Source: Aphanomyces cochlioides (taxonomy: Eukaryota; Oomycota; Saprolegniomycetes; Saprolegniales; Verrucalvaceae). From it: a stretch of 64,000 nucleotides of DNA. The first letter of the stretch is position 1. Each line of letters opens with the position of its first letter. Below the pieces are notes generated by a model. The model ran no database searches and had not been told where the DNA came from. It saw nothing but the letters and a program-made list of their open reading frames with translations. Below are positions 34,101-44,410 of this stretch, one piece after another. The position numbers were made by a program, and so were the translations under genes. Location: assembly GCA_019828595.1 (NCBI GenBank), contig JAHQRK010000002.1, positions 992,001 through 1,056,000 of the forward strand, read 5' to 3'.

Positions 34101-34829
34101 TGGTCAGTTCAATGTGGGGAGACGACCCCATCTACTACCACAATGTTTACGCACCTGTTGAAGACAGCGCGCGAGACGCCTTCTTTGATGCCTTGCCACG
34201 AAACTTCCCAATCGCGTCCAAACATGTCGTCATGGGAGACTTCAATCTCCCGATGAATCGAGCATTGGACTCAAGAGGCTCTACCCTTTCAAATCATCAA
34301 GTCAACAGGCAGTCCTGTTTTGCATGGCTTCAAGACTGAGGTTGTTGACGCCTGGAGATCGTTCAACCCTACAAAGAAGGTTTACTCTTCACCCAAGGGA
34401 CTCAATCGACTTGATTACATCTTTCTGAACGCCGCTTTCTGTCGAATGTATGCTGCTGGCGAATACTTCGAGCCTACTGCAAACACAGATCACTTATGGC
34501 ACAAAGTGGAGCTCCAACCAGTGAAGACAACGCGGGTCAAGAGCTATTGGAAGCTCCCAAAAGAACTTCTGGCGATCCGAGAAGTTCGAGAGGCGATTGT
34601 GTCCGAAGCCAGCGAGCTCCTCGAGCGTCTGCGGACTTCTAATCAACCGGGCGTCTTGTGGGCGCAATGGCAACGCCGCACCAAGCGCTTTCTTCAGAAA
34701 TACCACGCTCGAATGATTACGAGGCAAAAGAATGCGCTTCAAGAGGCCAAGATTCAATGGCTACAAGCAAAATTACGACACCATCAAGGACGACTGACCG
34801 AAGAGGCTCTCAATACTGCAAAGGCACAG
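31133..34829 (+). mobile_element. LINE2-A: LINE copy abutting the tRNA 5' end, 3' truncated
   Basis: Starts within a few bases of the 5' end of the split tRNA-Ala and runs away from it. It carries a complete-length ORF1 and the endonuclease part of ORF2, then changes abruptly near 34830 into ORF1 sequence of another copy (LINE2-B). The first bases (CTTTTACTTTTGCCGT) resemble the array copies at the same place (CTTTCCTTTTTACCGT). Confidence 0.75.
31194..33688 (+). pseudogene. LINE2-A ORF1, frameshifted
   Basis: ATG at 31194 (MSSPAAATAADATKPSL). The N-terminal third is acidic, Ser/Pro-rich and low complexity. The domain from about 31740 (TMWIETDGAF, IIDAIFKENQDAEW, LLEFVQLNKTRTGDIVVSI) continues after a frameshift near 32060 as FNFDSAKLFRLLRRLKMKP and NVWRVYFLEAEVPKQLVVNG, possibly RRM-like. 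The C-terminal region (RQPVSWLPTKYGR, TTLWALLKSPFGQY) is shared with all LINE2 copies here. Ends at TAA 33686. The last 59 nt overlap the ORF2 frame. Confidence 0.8.
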
Positions 34830-34832
34830 TAA
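33630..34832 (+). pseudogene. LINE2-A ORF2, endonuclease part only
   Basis: The frame opens after a stop at 33627-33629, in +1 relative to ORF1, with no ATG before the first endonuclease motif (SIVTANINGLSRDNG). APE words: IVALQETKFA, NVYAPVEDSARD, VMGDFNLPMNR, NRLDYIFL and NTDHLWHKVEL. Frameshifts near 34020 and 34320. Ends in a helical linker (RTKRFLQKYHARM) where the sequence joins LINE2-B; no RT is present. Confidence 0.8.
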
Positions 34833-34836
34833 ATCT

Positions 34837-35043
34837 ATGGTTGGGTCTAACACACTCTGGGGACTGCTACACTCGCCCCTAGGCCATGGTGTGGTTGCCG
34901 ATATGCGTATGAAGTATGGAGGATTGTTTGAGATTCTGGCTGTACTTCAAGCGCATAAATATCGCTACAACCTCACCGAAATGATCATGTTCCTCCCCGG
35001 GAACGTCCCAGTGCTCATCTTTGGGACCCCTTATCGAATGTAA
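34837..35043 (+). pseudogene. LINE2-B ORF1, C-terminal fragment
   Basis: SMVGSNTLWGLLHSPLGHG and DMRMKYGGLFEIL match the C-terminal region of LINE2-A ORF1 and the array ORF1 relics. Ends at TAA 35041. The last 59 nt overlap the ORF2 frame, as in LINE2-A. Confidence 0.75.
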
Positions 35044-38000
35044 AGGCATCGAGGGTACCTCCACGACACATACAGAATTACAACCCAACATTAGACAGTA
35101 TACAACCGGTTCGCGGGCTTCACATGTGAAGCGCAGAACCCCCCGTCGTCATTACTCTTTTGGCGACATTCTCACCAGCGAACTGTTCATCCTTACAGCA
35201 AACATTAATGGTTTCAAGGATAATGGACACCGACTCATTGGTCAACTTTTGACACATCACACGGTCGCTGCACTTCAAGAGACGAAACTAGCCGACAAAT
35301 TTCAATACGACAAAGTGTGCTTCCACTTGGATCATATACTTGGAGTGGATAATTATTTCTTCGCCACGAACGACCATCGAAGCGAGTCATTCGACGTCGA
35401 AACCCGGCGGAGTAGTGGAGTTATGCTACTTTTTCAAAAAGATATTCCAGGCTTCGAACACCTGAAACATCTTACCCAGTACAACATCCGCGACAAATAT
35501 ATGGTGGTGCACACTCAATGGGCGGGACAAGATGTATACTTCCACAATGTGTATGCACCTGTCTCTAATGACTCCCGAGAAGATTTCTTCGCGAGTTTGC
35601 CTCAAAACTTTCCCCCTGAAGCAATTCACTTTATCATGGGTGACTTCAATTTACCAATCAACCGCCACATGGACGCTCTAAACTCACAGAACAATCATCA
35701 CACTGGAAGAAGCGAATGTATATCCTGGCTGTTATGTCTAGGTGTAGTGGATGCATGGCGCCAACATCATCCAGAGGACCGCGTCTACTCGTCTCCCAAG
35801 TTCAACAACCGTTTGGACTATATCTTCGCCAGCGAAACAATCGTGCAAGCAGCGTATCGAGAGTCCAAATACTTTCCTTGTCCAGACGACACAGATCATT
35901 TATGTCACAGCTTGCTGCTATTCCCTCAACCGATTGTGCGAGCTAAACCTTACTGGAAACTCCCGAAAGAGCTCCTAAAAATCCCAGACGTTCGAAACAC
36001 TATACGATCCGAAGCACAAATCCTACTCACACAACTCCGAACGAGTCAAAATGCTGGGGTTCTCTGGGCAGGATGGAAAAAGAGAACCAGGCGATTTCTA
36101 CAAGGTTATCACACCCAAGTCCTTGCGCAACGTACATACCAGAAAGACAGAGCAGAAATCCTCTGGCAACAGGCCTTGCGGTCACATGGTAATGGAGATT
36201 TTACTGACGACGATCTCGCAAGAGCCAAGGTTGAATATGAAACTACACTAGCGTCGTGGATTCAGCATCAAAACGATATGCAATTCGATTTCCACGCTAC
36301 CCAAAATGAGACATCAACATCGCATTTCTTCAGACCACCGAAAAGAAGGCTCTATAATATTCCTATAGTTGAGGTACAGCAAAGTGATGGAACATACACG
36401 ACAGAACCAGTGAATATTCAACGCGCCTTTCACGACAGGTGGAGTGAAATAATGTATGAACGGGATTTTCATCCTCCGAACCGACAAGCAAGACGTAAAT
36501 TTCTGCGATTGGTAAAAGAGAAACTAAGCCAAGATCAACGTGAAGAGTTAGAGCAGCCAATTACTGGTGAAGAGCTGGCACAAGCAATCAAAACCATGAA
36601 CCCGAATAAAGCTCCAGGCCTTGATGGCTTTTCGGCTGGCTTCTACCAAATCGACCCATCTCTCTTTGGCGAAATACTGCGCATTGTTTTCACTCACCAA
36701 CTGGAAAGAGGTGAACTATTGGGCTCGCAGAGGCGCTCAGCAGTGTCTCTTCTCTTTAAAGGAGGAGATAGACGAAACACCGGAAACTACCGTCCGATCT
36801 CACTCATACCTGTGGAAGTCAAGGCATTAACTCGAGCTTTAGCCTACCGAGTCAACTCATTGCTGCCTCTCATCATCCATCCCATGCAGAACGGCTTTGT
36901 GAAAGGGCGTCGTATACATGACCATATCCTTTTCCTCCGAGATCTTCAATTCAAACATACATTGGATGACGAGGAAGGCTACGCGATAGAAAGCCTATGA
37001 TCGAATTAATTGGGATTTTATGTTTGATACACTGGAGGCCTTCAACTTTGGACCAAATTTCCTGCAGTGGATCCGATTACTTTACTTTAACCCCGTGGCT
37101 CACTTGGTCATCAATGGCAAATTGGGAGAGGCCATTTTCCCGTCTCGTGGAGTGAAGCTGGGCGACCCTCTGTCGTCTCTCCTATTTGCCCTCTCTGTAG
37201 AACCGCTGAGTGCACTCTTACAATCGCACGAAGAGCTAGGCATCCCATTTTCGGAGACACATATCGCCACAGCGCTTCTCTTTGCGGACGACACGACAAT
37301 TCTTGCGTCATCCCTGGAAAACATTGAACGCCAACTCGACCTCGTGGACGAATTCTGTGCGATGTCGGGAGCCAAACTGAATCGCAATAAGTGCAAAGTG
37401 CTTACTCTTAATGACACTGAGACAGTCAAGAGCCATCCAAGACTAAATATGGTCGCCAGTGGTGTACCGATTCGTTACTTGGGAATCCATTTGGGTCATC
37501 GGCTTTCGCATCAGCGACAATTGAACCTCGTCTCGGACGACTTCTATAAACCATTTACGACATGGTGTCGTCGAGCTCGTACCTTAAAAGGAAGACTCCT
37601 TCTTGCGAACAATATGATTCTTTCACAACTTTGGCTCTATACAGCTGTGATCCCCGTACCCTCAGAGCTGGCGACGAAGTGGCAGTCCATGGTAATGAAG
37701 TATGTGATCGGACGTCGATCAAACAAAGAGGATAAATACATAGCCCCGATCAACCCTGGCTTGGCGTATGATAAGAGGGTAGGACTGCGTCTTCCACACA
37801 TAGCATTCCGCCTTCGTGCCCAAGCGATTAGACGACTACAACTCTTGGTATTGTCGGACCACGAAGAGATGGGCATGTGGGCCGTCTTGTCGAAGGATCT
37901 TTGGCGTCGAGCAACCTACCCATTCTACAGGCCAAAACGATGGGACGCTCTACTCTATGCTCCTAACATACGCACTTCACTGTTCCAATTGCAATTGTTA

Positions 38001-38150
38001 TCGCCGTTCTGGATACACGTGTGGTCAGAATGGAGTAAAATTCCCATGAATATCTTATGGCCAACAATGATGTGTAGGTCTAGACTTCTGAACGAGTCTA
38101 CCTCTTTATATGACATGCACATTGCTCGTAAGCCTTTAGGATTCGTGTGA
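34985..38150 (+). pseudogene. LINE2-B ORF2: APE endonuclease plus RT, motif A deleted
   Basis: Frame opens after a stop at 34982-34984, +1 relative to ORF1, without an ATG before the endonuclease. APE words: LFILTANINGFKDNG, VAALQETKLA, NVYAPVSNDSRED, IMGDFNLPIN, NNRLDYIF, DDTDHLCHS. RT words: NKAPGLDGFSAGFYQ, NYRPISLIPVEVK, NGFVKGRRIHDHI. At about 36990 some 14 nt are missing relative to LINE2-C, removing the FLDFE catalytic Asp of RT motif A and shifting frame. After this come RGVKLGDPLSSLLFALSVEP and LLFADDTTIL (FADD box). The C-terminal zinc-finger-like part is absent. Confidence 0.85.
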
Positions 38151-38160
38151 AGCAGTTACA

Positions 38161-41087
38161 TTGGAGATCAGTTACATGATAGATATTCCGAAGGGTCGTT
38201 TTACCGATAAGACGAAATGCACCCAGTGTTTGTTATACTCTGTTGTTGCAGGCAGGCGCCTCAACTCGAAGCTGTCGTCTTTGGGAGGCCCCGAAGACAC
38301 ATCAATAATATTATTAGTTCGTTGTACAGCACGAACACTCAAAAACAAGACAAATGGATCAATCAGTGAAAATACCTTTCAAGATGCTGCAATGCCTGAC
38401 AGTCCGTCACAGTCTCAAGTAACAACTATTGATCCTCAGCCGCTCCATGGGGAGACGGTGTCTTTACGTAGCCAGGTGGCTGCAACGATGTCTGCGATGC
38501 CGCAATTAGGTGGTGGCGCTGACAGATTTGGTATGAGTAATAGAACTCCTGTGCACGGGAACTTCTATCCATCTCCTCATATCTCGACCGTACGTCGCTA
38601 CGGTCTACCTTAAAACTGGGGTAGTACTGCTGGATCTAGGTCTATTGTAAATACACCATTTCCTGAACCAGCAAGAAATTATCAAAGTCTAATCAGTGGT
38701 CCTTCGTTGGTGCAATTTGTATAAGATGCGAACCAATCATTATATCATGAAGTCCATCATCATTACAATTCTAATCCTTCTTTCCTTTCGGCTGCAGTCA
38801 ACGCAAATCGAAGAATACAACGACAGCAAGTTAATTTCGAAAAATACTTTTAATAAAAAAAGTAAAAGTATTGAAAAAAATAAAGAAACATATACGAAGC
38901 TGAGATGCAGAGAAGGGCCCTAGAAAATGCTGCTGCGACGCAAGCAGCAACAAATGTACCATATGGACGCAGAGCGTCTGCGTGAACGCCAAATTTTGCA
39001 TGAGCAAATGCGGCAGGCCCAAATGCACTCTGAACAATATCAAGCTCAGATGTTGGATGATGCTAAGAATTATAGAGATGCTATGGATCAAGCAATGAGA
39101 AGTAAATTACTCGAAATGGAGCATGAACTAGAAACGCTTCGTACTCAACGTGATGAATTACTCCAGCAAACAAATATATTCAACCATGGGGATCAAACAC
39201 AGCATCCCGAACCATCGATCAAGAGTGAATCAATGGGTGTTCCTCGTACGGCAAATGCTACCAATGATCATTCGGGTGTTATGGATCATCCCATGGGTAG
39301 GACAAATACAATGCTGAATGGTTTTTCAGCTCCAAAGCCACCAAAATTTAATGGATCAAGTTTGGATAATAGAAGAGCTTTTGCCTTGGATTACATGGAG
39401 TACGTCTGAGCTGTCATGGACGTTTCTTGCTCGACAGGAATGCAAATCCAACTGAGAACAATATCAGCATGCATCGGTGTAAATGTCAAAGAATTTGTGG
39501 CTAAGTATCATATCCAAAAGCCTGTCGACATGATTTCTAACAATGAATGGCTTGAATTTTCCAAGCAGGTTTGGAACATCGTAATGATCAATATTCGGAA
39601 CTGGAATCAAAGATTAAGCGCTCCATCATAATGTCTGAACGTGAAATTGATGCCGATCGTCGAATCGATCAGTGGCTTCATGACTATTGGAAGCTGCTTC
39701 AAAAGATGAATATGCCTGAATATGATCAAAATCACCCCAAAGATGCGATAAAAGCACTTGTTGAAGGTATTCGTCCAGTCGGTGCGCGAATATGTTCGAC
39801 AAGCATTGACGTACGATAAGAAATATCTCCGGAACTCGGTGTTGCAATTTTTTAACTTTGTGCGGGAAGAATTGAGAAACCAAATGAAATACATTCGATC
39901 TACATCAACATCTGCCAACGCGCCGAACTCCACGTCAGGTCAAAAATCCCAATATTCTGGGAATGGTGCAAATGACAAAAAAGATACACGCGTTGCAAAA
40001 AAGCTCGGGAAAAAAGGACAGGGTCCTCAAACTCGCACGGCAAGGAGCAGTCAGGCGACAGGACCCCCACTTGCTGGGGTTGTAAAGGACCGCATCGAAT
40101 TAGTGATTGCCCCAGCACCTTTGGAATTGACAAAAAAGAAATTGCAAAAAGGAAACGTGCTGAGTGGAGTAATAATTTAAAAGCCAAGTCCTCACATGAG
40201 ATCAAAGCCTTAAAATTACCGATCCCGCGTCCTGGTCGCTGTTTTGCAGCAATTCCAGAGGCCGAGGGTTTGGGAAAAATTACTACACTTATTGATTCTG
40301 GTTCAGATTCAGCTGCAATTATTTCCTTTGGACTTGTTGACTATTTACAGCAATACACCGATATTGAGCTCAACATGGTTTGGTTGGCTACACCTGTCAT
40401 TTTGGATAGTTTTGGCTCTGACGTGAAAATGCGACGACATATTACTCTTCCATCTTTGGTACTTGATACAACTGCGGGAGGGCTCACTATGTTGAAAGTC
40501 AATCTATGGGTCGATGAACTCGACACTACCGCTAACATTACTTTAGGGTGGCCAATTATGACTATGTGGGGTTATGATACAACAATTTTGTTGGCGAAAG
40601 CTCATCGACAGCGAGCTGTCTGGGATTTTAGTTTGGTTTCAGTATTTGATAGTGATGAATCCTCTGCGTGCAATCGAGCTTTGAAAAAGTTAGCTATTCA
40701 AGACGATGATCCTGATGGCAGTGATCTAGAAAGTGACGATGAAGCGTTGAATACGGTCAATTCCATTGACAATGTCCTCGACGAGCGAGTTGAAATGGCC
40801 GTACAACATGGTTTGTCTCGAGAAGGGGCAGATGCACTTGGTCAATTATTACATGAATTTGTGGATATTTTTCGAATTGATTTTCAACACGACCCACCTG
40901 TGGGAATACCACCGCTGGAAGTACAGATCTCTGCTGGTGCTAAAGCTGTCAAATGCAAAACTCGCCGTTATTCAACCCTTCACATTTTCACATGGAGTAC
41001 CTTTGTGATCATTTACGTGATTTAGAGTTTTTTGGGCTAGTATATCAAAACAATCGCTCACGGTGGGCATCACCAAAATTATAATGT
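38161..41087 (+). mobile_element. Ty3/gypsy-type LTR retrotransposon relic (gag, protease, start of RT)
   Basis: Broken plus-strand gag with a long coiled coil (38930-39180) and PKPPKFNGSSLDNRRAFALDYMEYV, continuing with frameshifts through 40180. From 40270 the protease part shows TLIDSGSDSAAI (D-S-G active site), then a spacer with acidic residues, then FVDIFRIDFQHDPPVGIPPLEV leading into RT. A frame change near 40975 gives HMEYLCDHLRDLEFFGLVYQNNRS and RWASP. It stops near 41087 where LINE2-D sequence begins. No LTRs were found; the region 38161-38380 is unassigned. Confidence 0.75.
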
Positions 41088-42250
41088 ACACCCACAACGA
41101 CCATGTAATACAAGTTTTGCACTTCGATTTGCTGCTTTTGATTTGTGGGACGACCCTGCTTTGGGGTTGGAGTGGAGACTTTATACTCTGGGCCAAGTAT
41201 GACCACGCTTTGTCCGAGTATACCGGGTCGTGTTGTCTCATCGTTAACGGTGACCATACTATTCCCTCCACGAGCCTTATATATTTTCACAAATTCTGAC
41301 ATCAATGGGCTCCACGTAGCCTCCTTGTCGTTATTAAACAAGCTTTTGATGATTTTGTCCTTCGATTCTGACACCAGATTGTCTCCAGATTCAATCCAGA
41401 ATGTAGCCGCTCCCATTTCTCTTTGTGTATGATAATGCTTGCTCAACTGCAAAAACATCGTATCATCCGTGGTACTTTCATCCTCGGCCGGCTGCATGAG
41501 CGTGGCTAACATTTCACGACTGGGTCGAGTGAGAAGGCTTTAACCTCGCTGTCATTCGATCGCTTAACAGCGGGACGCAGCGTCGAAGCATACGAAAATT
41601 TCCTTTGGACCCTCCACTAACTGTGCTGAAGGCTCACTCACTTGTCTTTTGGGTTGATCCGTGGCGCCATTTTGTTGGGACAACTGTTTGTTGCGATTCG
41701 CCACATTCGTTTTGATTGGTTGTTGATGGATGATAGGCCCATCCCCCTTCTGAACCGGAGCGGTGGGCGGGATCTCCAGGAGCACAGTGTGGCCTCCACC
41801 GTTTTGCGTCGCCATCGATCCAACCAGGACAGCAGGTTTGCTTCCCCCGGCAGCAAGAGCGACAGTAGGTTGCAGAGGCAAATTCCCAGCAGTGGAGCCG
41901 TGGAGCTCATCGCTAGGGATGGACGCGCCATCAGATTGTCCGAGCTCTCTCCCCACGCCGCTTTGGTCCAGCTCCGTTTTGTCGGTGCTGTTTGGGGGCT
42001 GCTCCGTCATTCTCGCTTGTATTGTACGTACTCTGTATCGGACCGATCGATCTTGGACGAATCATTGGTTCGTTTGGAGTTCGTGTCAAGATTTGCCCGT
42101 GGATTTCCACTTACCCCAGCCTCGCAAGGATTGTGGTTTATGCCGTCCGCTAGAGCTTGCGTAATATCGAGTGCGTTGTTCACCTGCATGGCTGAAGGAC
42201 TCATTATCATTGGATTCAAGTTAATCATCGTTCGTCGATTCGCTTAGAGT
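41045..42250 (-). pseudogene. LINE2-D ORF1, N-terminal part
   Basis: Minus strand. The Ser/Pro/Gln-rich N-terminus (42010-41564) is followed by a stop or frameshift and then TFWIESGDNLVSESKDKIIK, LMSEFVKIYKARGGNSMVTV and GILGQSVVILGPEYKVS (41512-41045), homologous to the array ORF1 relics (TFWITTGDTLGSESNDKFIK). It ends where the gypsy relic starts. Upstream sequence to about 42430 may be its 5' UTR. Confidence 0.65.
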
Positions 42251-42608
42251 GCTTGAGAGCTGTTCCTTCGATTGTTTTGCTTATGCAAAAAATTCGTGGG
42301 TATACAGGACACGCCACCAGACATCTTCTTGCACCGGCCTCATCAAAGCAAGGAGTGGTTTGCCCGTGTGTTGTATGTATAGTCAGATTTTGTCCGTAGT
42401 ATTTCTGACTTCTGAGCATATGGGACGCCGTTTGACTAGCGGAGGTGCATGATAACTTGTCACTTTAATAAGTGACTTCAGCCATCGCTGAAATGGTAGC
42501 GTAGTCTTTTATGCTTGACTTGGAAGGGCCAGTTGTTTTCAAACGACGTCGGTACTGTATCCGTCAAATTGAGGTCTCCAGTTTGCCACGCCTCGGCTAC
42601 AATCGTGT

Positions 42609-43235
42609 TTAAAAGTGAGTATAATCGGTCAAATGATGTTGGTCTGGGGCCGATCGTACACCGCCCTCCATCATTGTCTCAAATTCAGCACGCGATGGCC
42701 ACTTGTGGTCTTTGGTAAGAAAGTCTTTTAGCGTATGAAGCCCACATTCTGCAAGGTGGCTGTACCAGCCATGGTGATTTTGCAAAGCTATACTGAAGGG
42801 ATTATCTGCGTCCTCTGTAGGTATTAGAAAAAGTGGGTATCTCTGTAACCATATTGGCATATTGACGAGTTGAATGAAGCTGGGTTGTGTTGGCCAGAGT
42901 TTCGTCAAGGGGGTTCGCCCCCATTCGGTCCATATGTCAATCCACATTGGCGATAACTTATTGAGGTGAAGCAGTTTCGTCCTTATACTTGGAACATAGT
43001 GTAGCATTTCCCAGTGCTTTGACCTGCAGTATGGTCCGACACATCGAGACCACAACTCTTTTGGTAGTATGGACCATAATTCACCATCCGTTTGTTCTGA
43101 CATCATGAGTAGTTGCAATTTGTTCAGTCTTTGAGCACGAATTTGCGAGGCTATATGTGGTATACGGAGTCCAATGGTTTTATCATGTGCTAGTCCGTAC
43201 TTTGTGGGGGTCGTCTCTTTTGGCTCAACGCCCAA
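42609..43235 (-). pseudogene. LINE2-E ORF2, C-terminal fragment
   Basis: GLAHDKTIGLRIPHIASQIR, WSILPKELWSRCVGPYCRS and ITLQNH-like ALQNHHGWYSHLAECGLHTL align with the post-RT region of LINE2-C ORF2 (GFKVPHIASVIRKQR, WAILPTDRLSRC, LQNHRDWYRHLAWRGIH). It lies upstream, on the same strand, of the LINE2-D 5' end, so two different elements are joined head to tail. 43236-43509 shows nothing recognisable. Confidence 0.7.
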
Positions 43236-43509
43236 GAATATATTTGGCGATCATAGTTCGCCACAGGTGGGGGTGTGGCGCACTGTTCAATCGGTAATGA
43301 ATACTACAGTAGAGGGCTATCGCTAACGAGCTAATAGTACTAATACTTCCAATATTGTGCTTTGCAGTCGTTTTGGCTCTTGGAATAGGGGCCTAAATCG
43401 CTGTTACAGATGGGGTTATCTGCGCTGTTGGTTAAACTTCTATTCTTCCACTGAATACTTCGAAGAACAGCGATAAATCTCCTGTGTATTCATAAATCGT
43501 TCGATCCTG

Positions 43510-44382
43510 ATGTCATCGAGTGCTACAATTCAAATGCCACCGTCGATCACTGCTTCCCTTGTCGTGAAAATTGGCAAGCCGCACAGCGACAGTCGGAGCA
43601 CAGTGGACAAAGAGGCAACACAGCTACTACTGAACGCCGATGAAGATTCATTTGCCTCATTTCGCTGCCGCATATCTGACAGAGTGACATCAATTGTAGA
43701 GCGATATGAGCAAGCACAGGCGTCATCTCGCTCCAAATCAAAACTCAAATTTGATGACAACTTTTTGGTCCTCCTCAAACCCGCTATAAACACAAAACAA
43801 TGCGACTACACGGTCATTGACAGTTCAAACTTCAAATCATCGATTGCAACATCATGGACTAACCATTGCAAAAGGTCGAATGCTGGAAATTTTACTCTAG
43901 ACATCTTTGTCTACTTGAAAAAGTATGATACGTATGCTCAACAAATTCGACGAGCTACCACTGAGCGAGTTGCCAACATGGCACAGAGAATTCTTGGTGT
44001 CGATCGTGCTCAACAGCCAGGACCAAGTGAATTACAGTACGTTAGCACAACGTATGCTCGTCAAATCACCGAACCAGATTTTGTGAACCTACCCGAAAAT
44101 CATACTGTTCATCAATTGCGCCACATTGACAACGAAATGGCTCGTCTTGCTCGCGACAGGGCTAATCAGCAATCACTGTCGGATGAAGAATATCGCAATA
44201 TTCGGCTTGAAATCAACGGAACAGTTGTGCCAATGAGAATCAATATTGCTGATTTGCGTACCATTCTTGGTCTTCCACAGTACGATCTTTATTCCCCATA
44301 TCGCGCACCAGTGCCCATCAACAATCCTGCCGTGAATGTTGAAGACGTAGACCATAATGATGATGACGAAGATATGGATTAA
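43510..44382 (+). CDS. Hypothetical 290-residue protein, acidic C-terminus
   Basis: Intact single-exon frame from ATG 43510 to TAA at 44380. No recognised domain. Residues 1-30 are Ser/Thr-rich; a charged central region includes CRISDRVTSIVERYEQAQ and ARQITEPDFVNLPENHTVHQ; the C-terminus ends in a run of Asp/Glu. Codon use is ordinary and there are no breaks, unlike its transposon neighbours. It lies between LINE2 relics and a Tc1/IS630-like relic whose 3' end is 28 bp beyond its stop. It may be a host gene or an accessory ORF of an unrecognised element. Confidence 0.5.
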   Translation: MSSSATIQMPPSITASLVVKIGKPHSDSRSTVDKEATQLLLNADEDSFASFRCRISDRVTSIVERYEQAQASSRSKSKLKFDDNFLVLLKPAINTKQCDYTVIDSSNFKSSIATSWTNHCKRSNAGNFTLDIFVYLKKYDTYAQQIRRATTERVANMAQRILGVDRAQQPGPSELQYVSTTYARQITEPDFVNLPENHTVHQLRHIDNEMARLARDRANQQSLSDEEYRNIRLEINGTVVPMRINIADLRTILGLPQYDLYSPYRAPVPINNPAVNVEDVDHNDDDEDMD

Positions 44383-44410
44383 ATCATTTTAACAATGCTA
44401 ATTCCATCAA

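Larger units (their letters stand above)
34830..38150 (+). mobile_element. LINE2-B: 5'-truncated LINE copy
   Basis: Begins inside the C-terminal part of ORF1 and runs through ORF2 endonuclease and RT. It diverges from other LINE2 copies near 38100, before the ORF2 C-terminus, where gypsy-like sequence begins. Related to but distinct from LINE2-A and LINE2-C. Confidence 0.75.
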
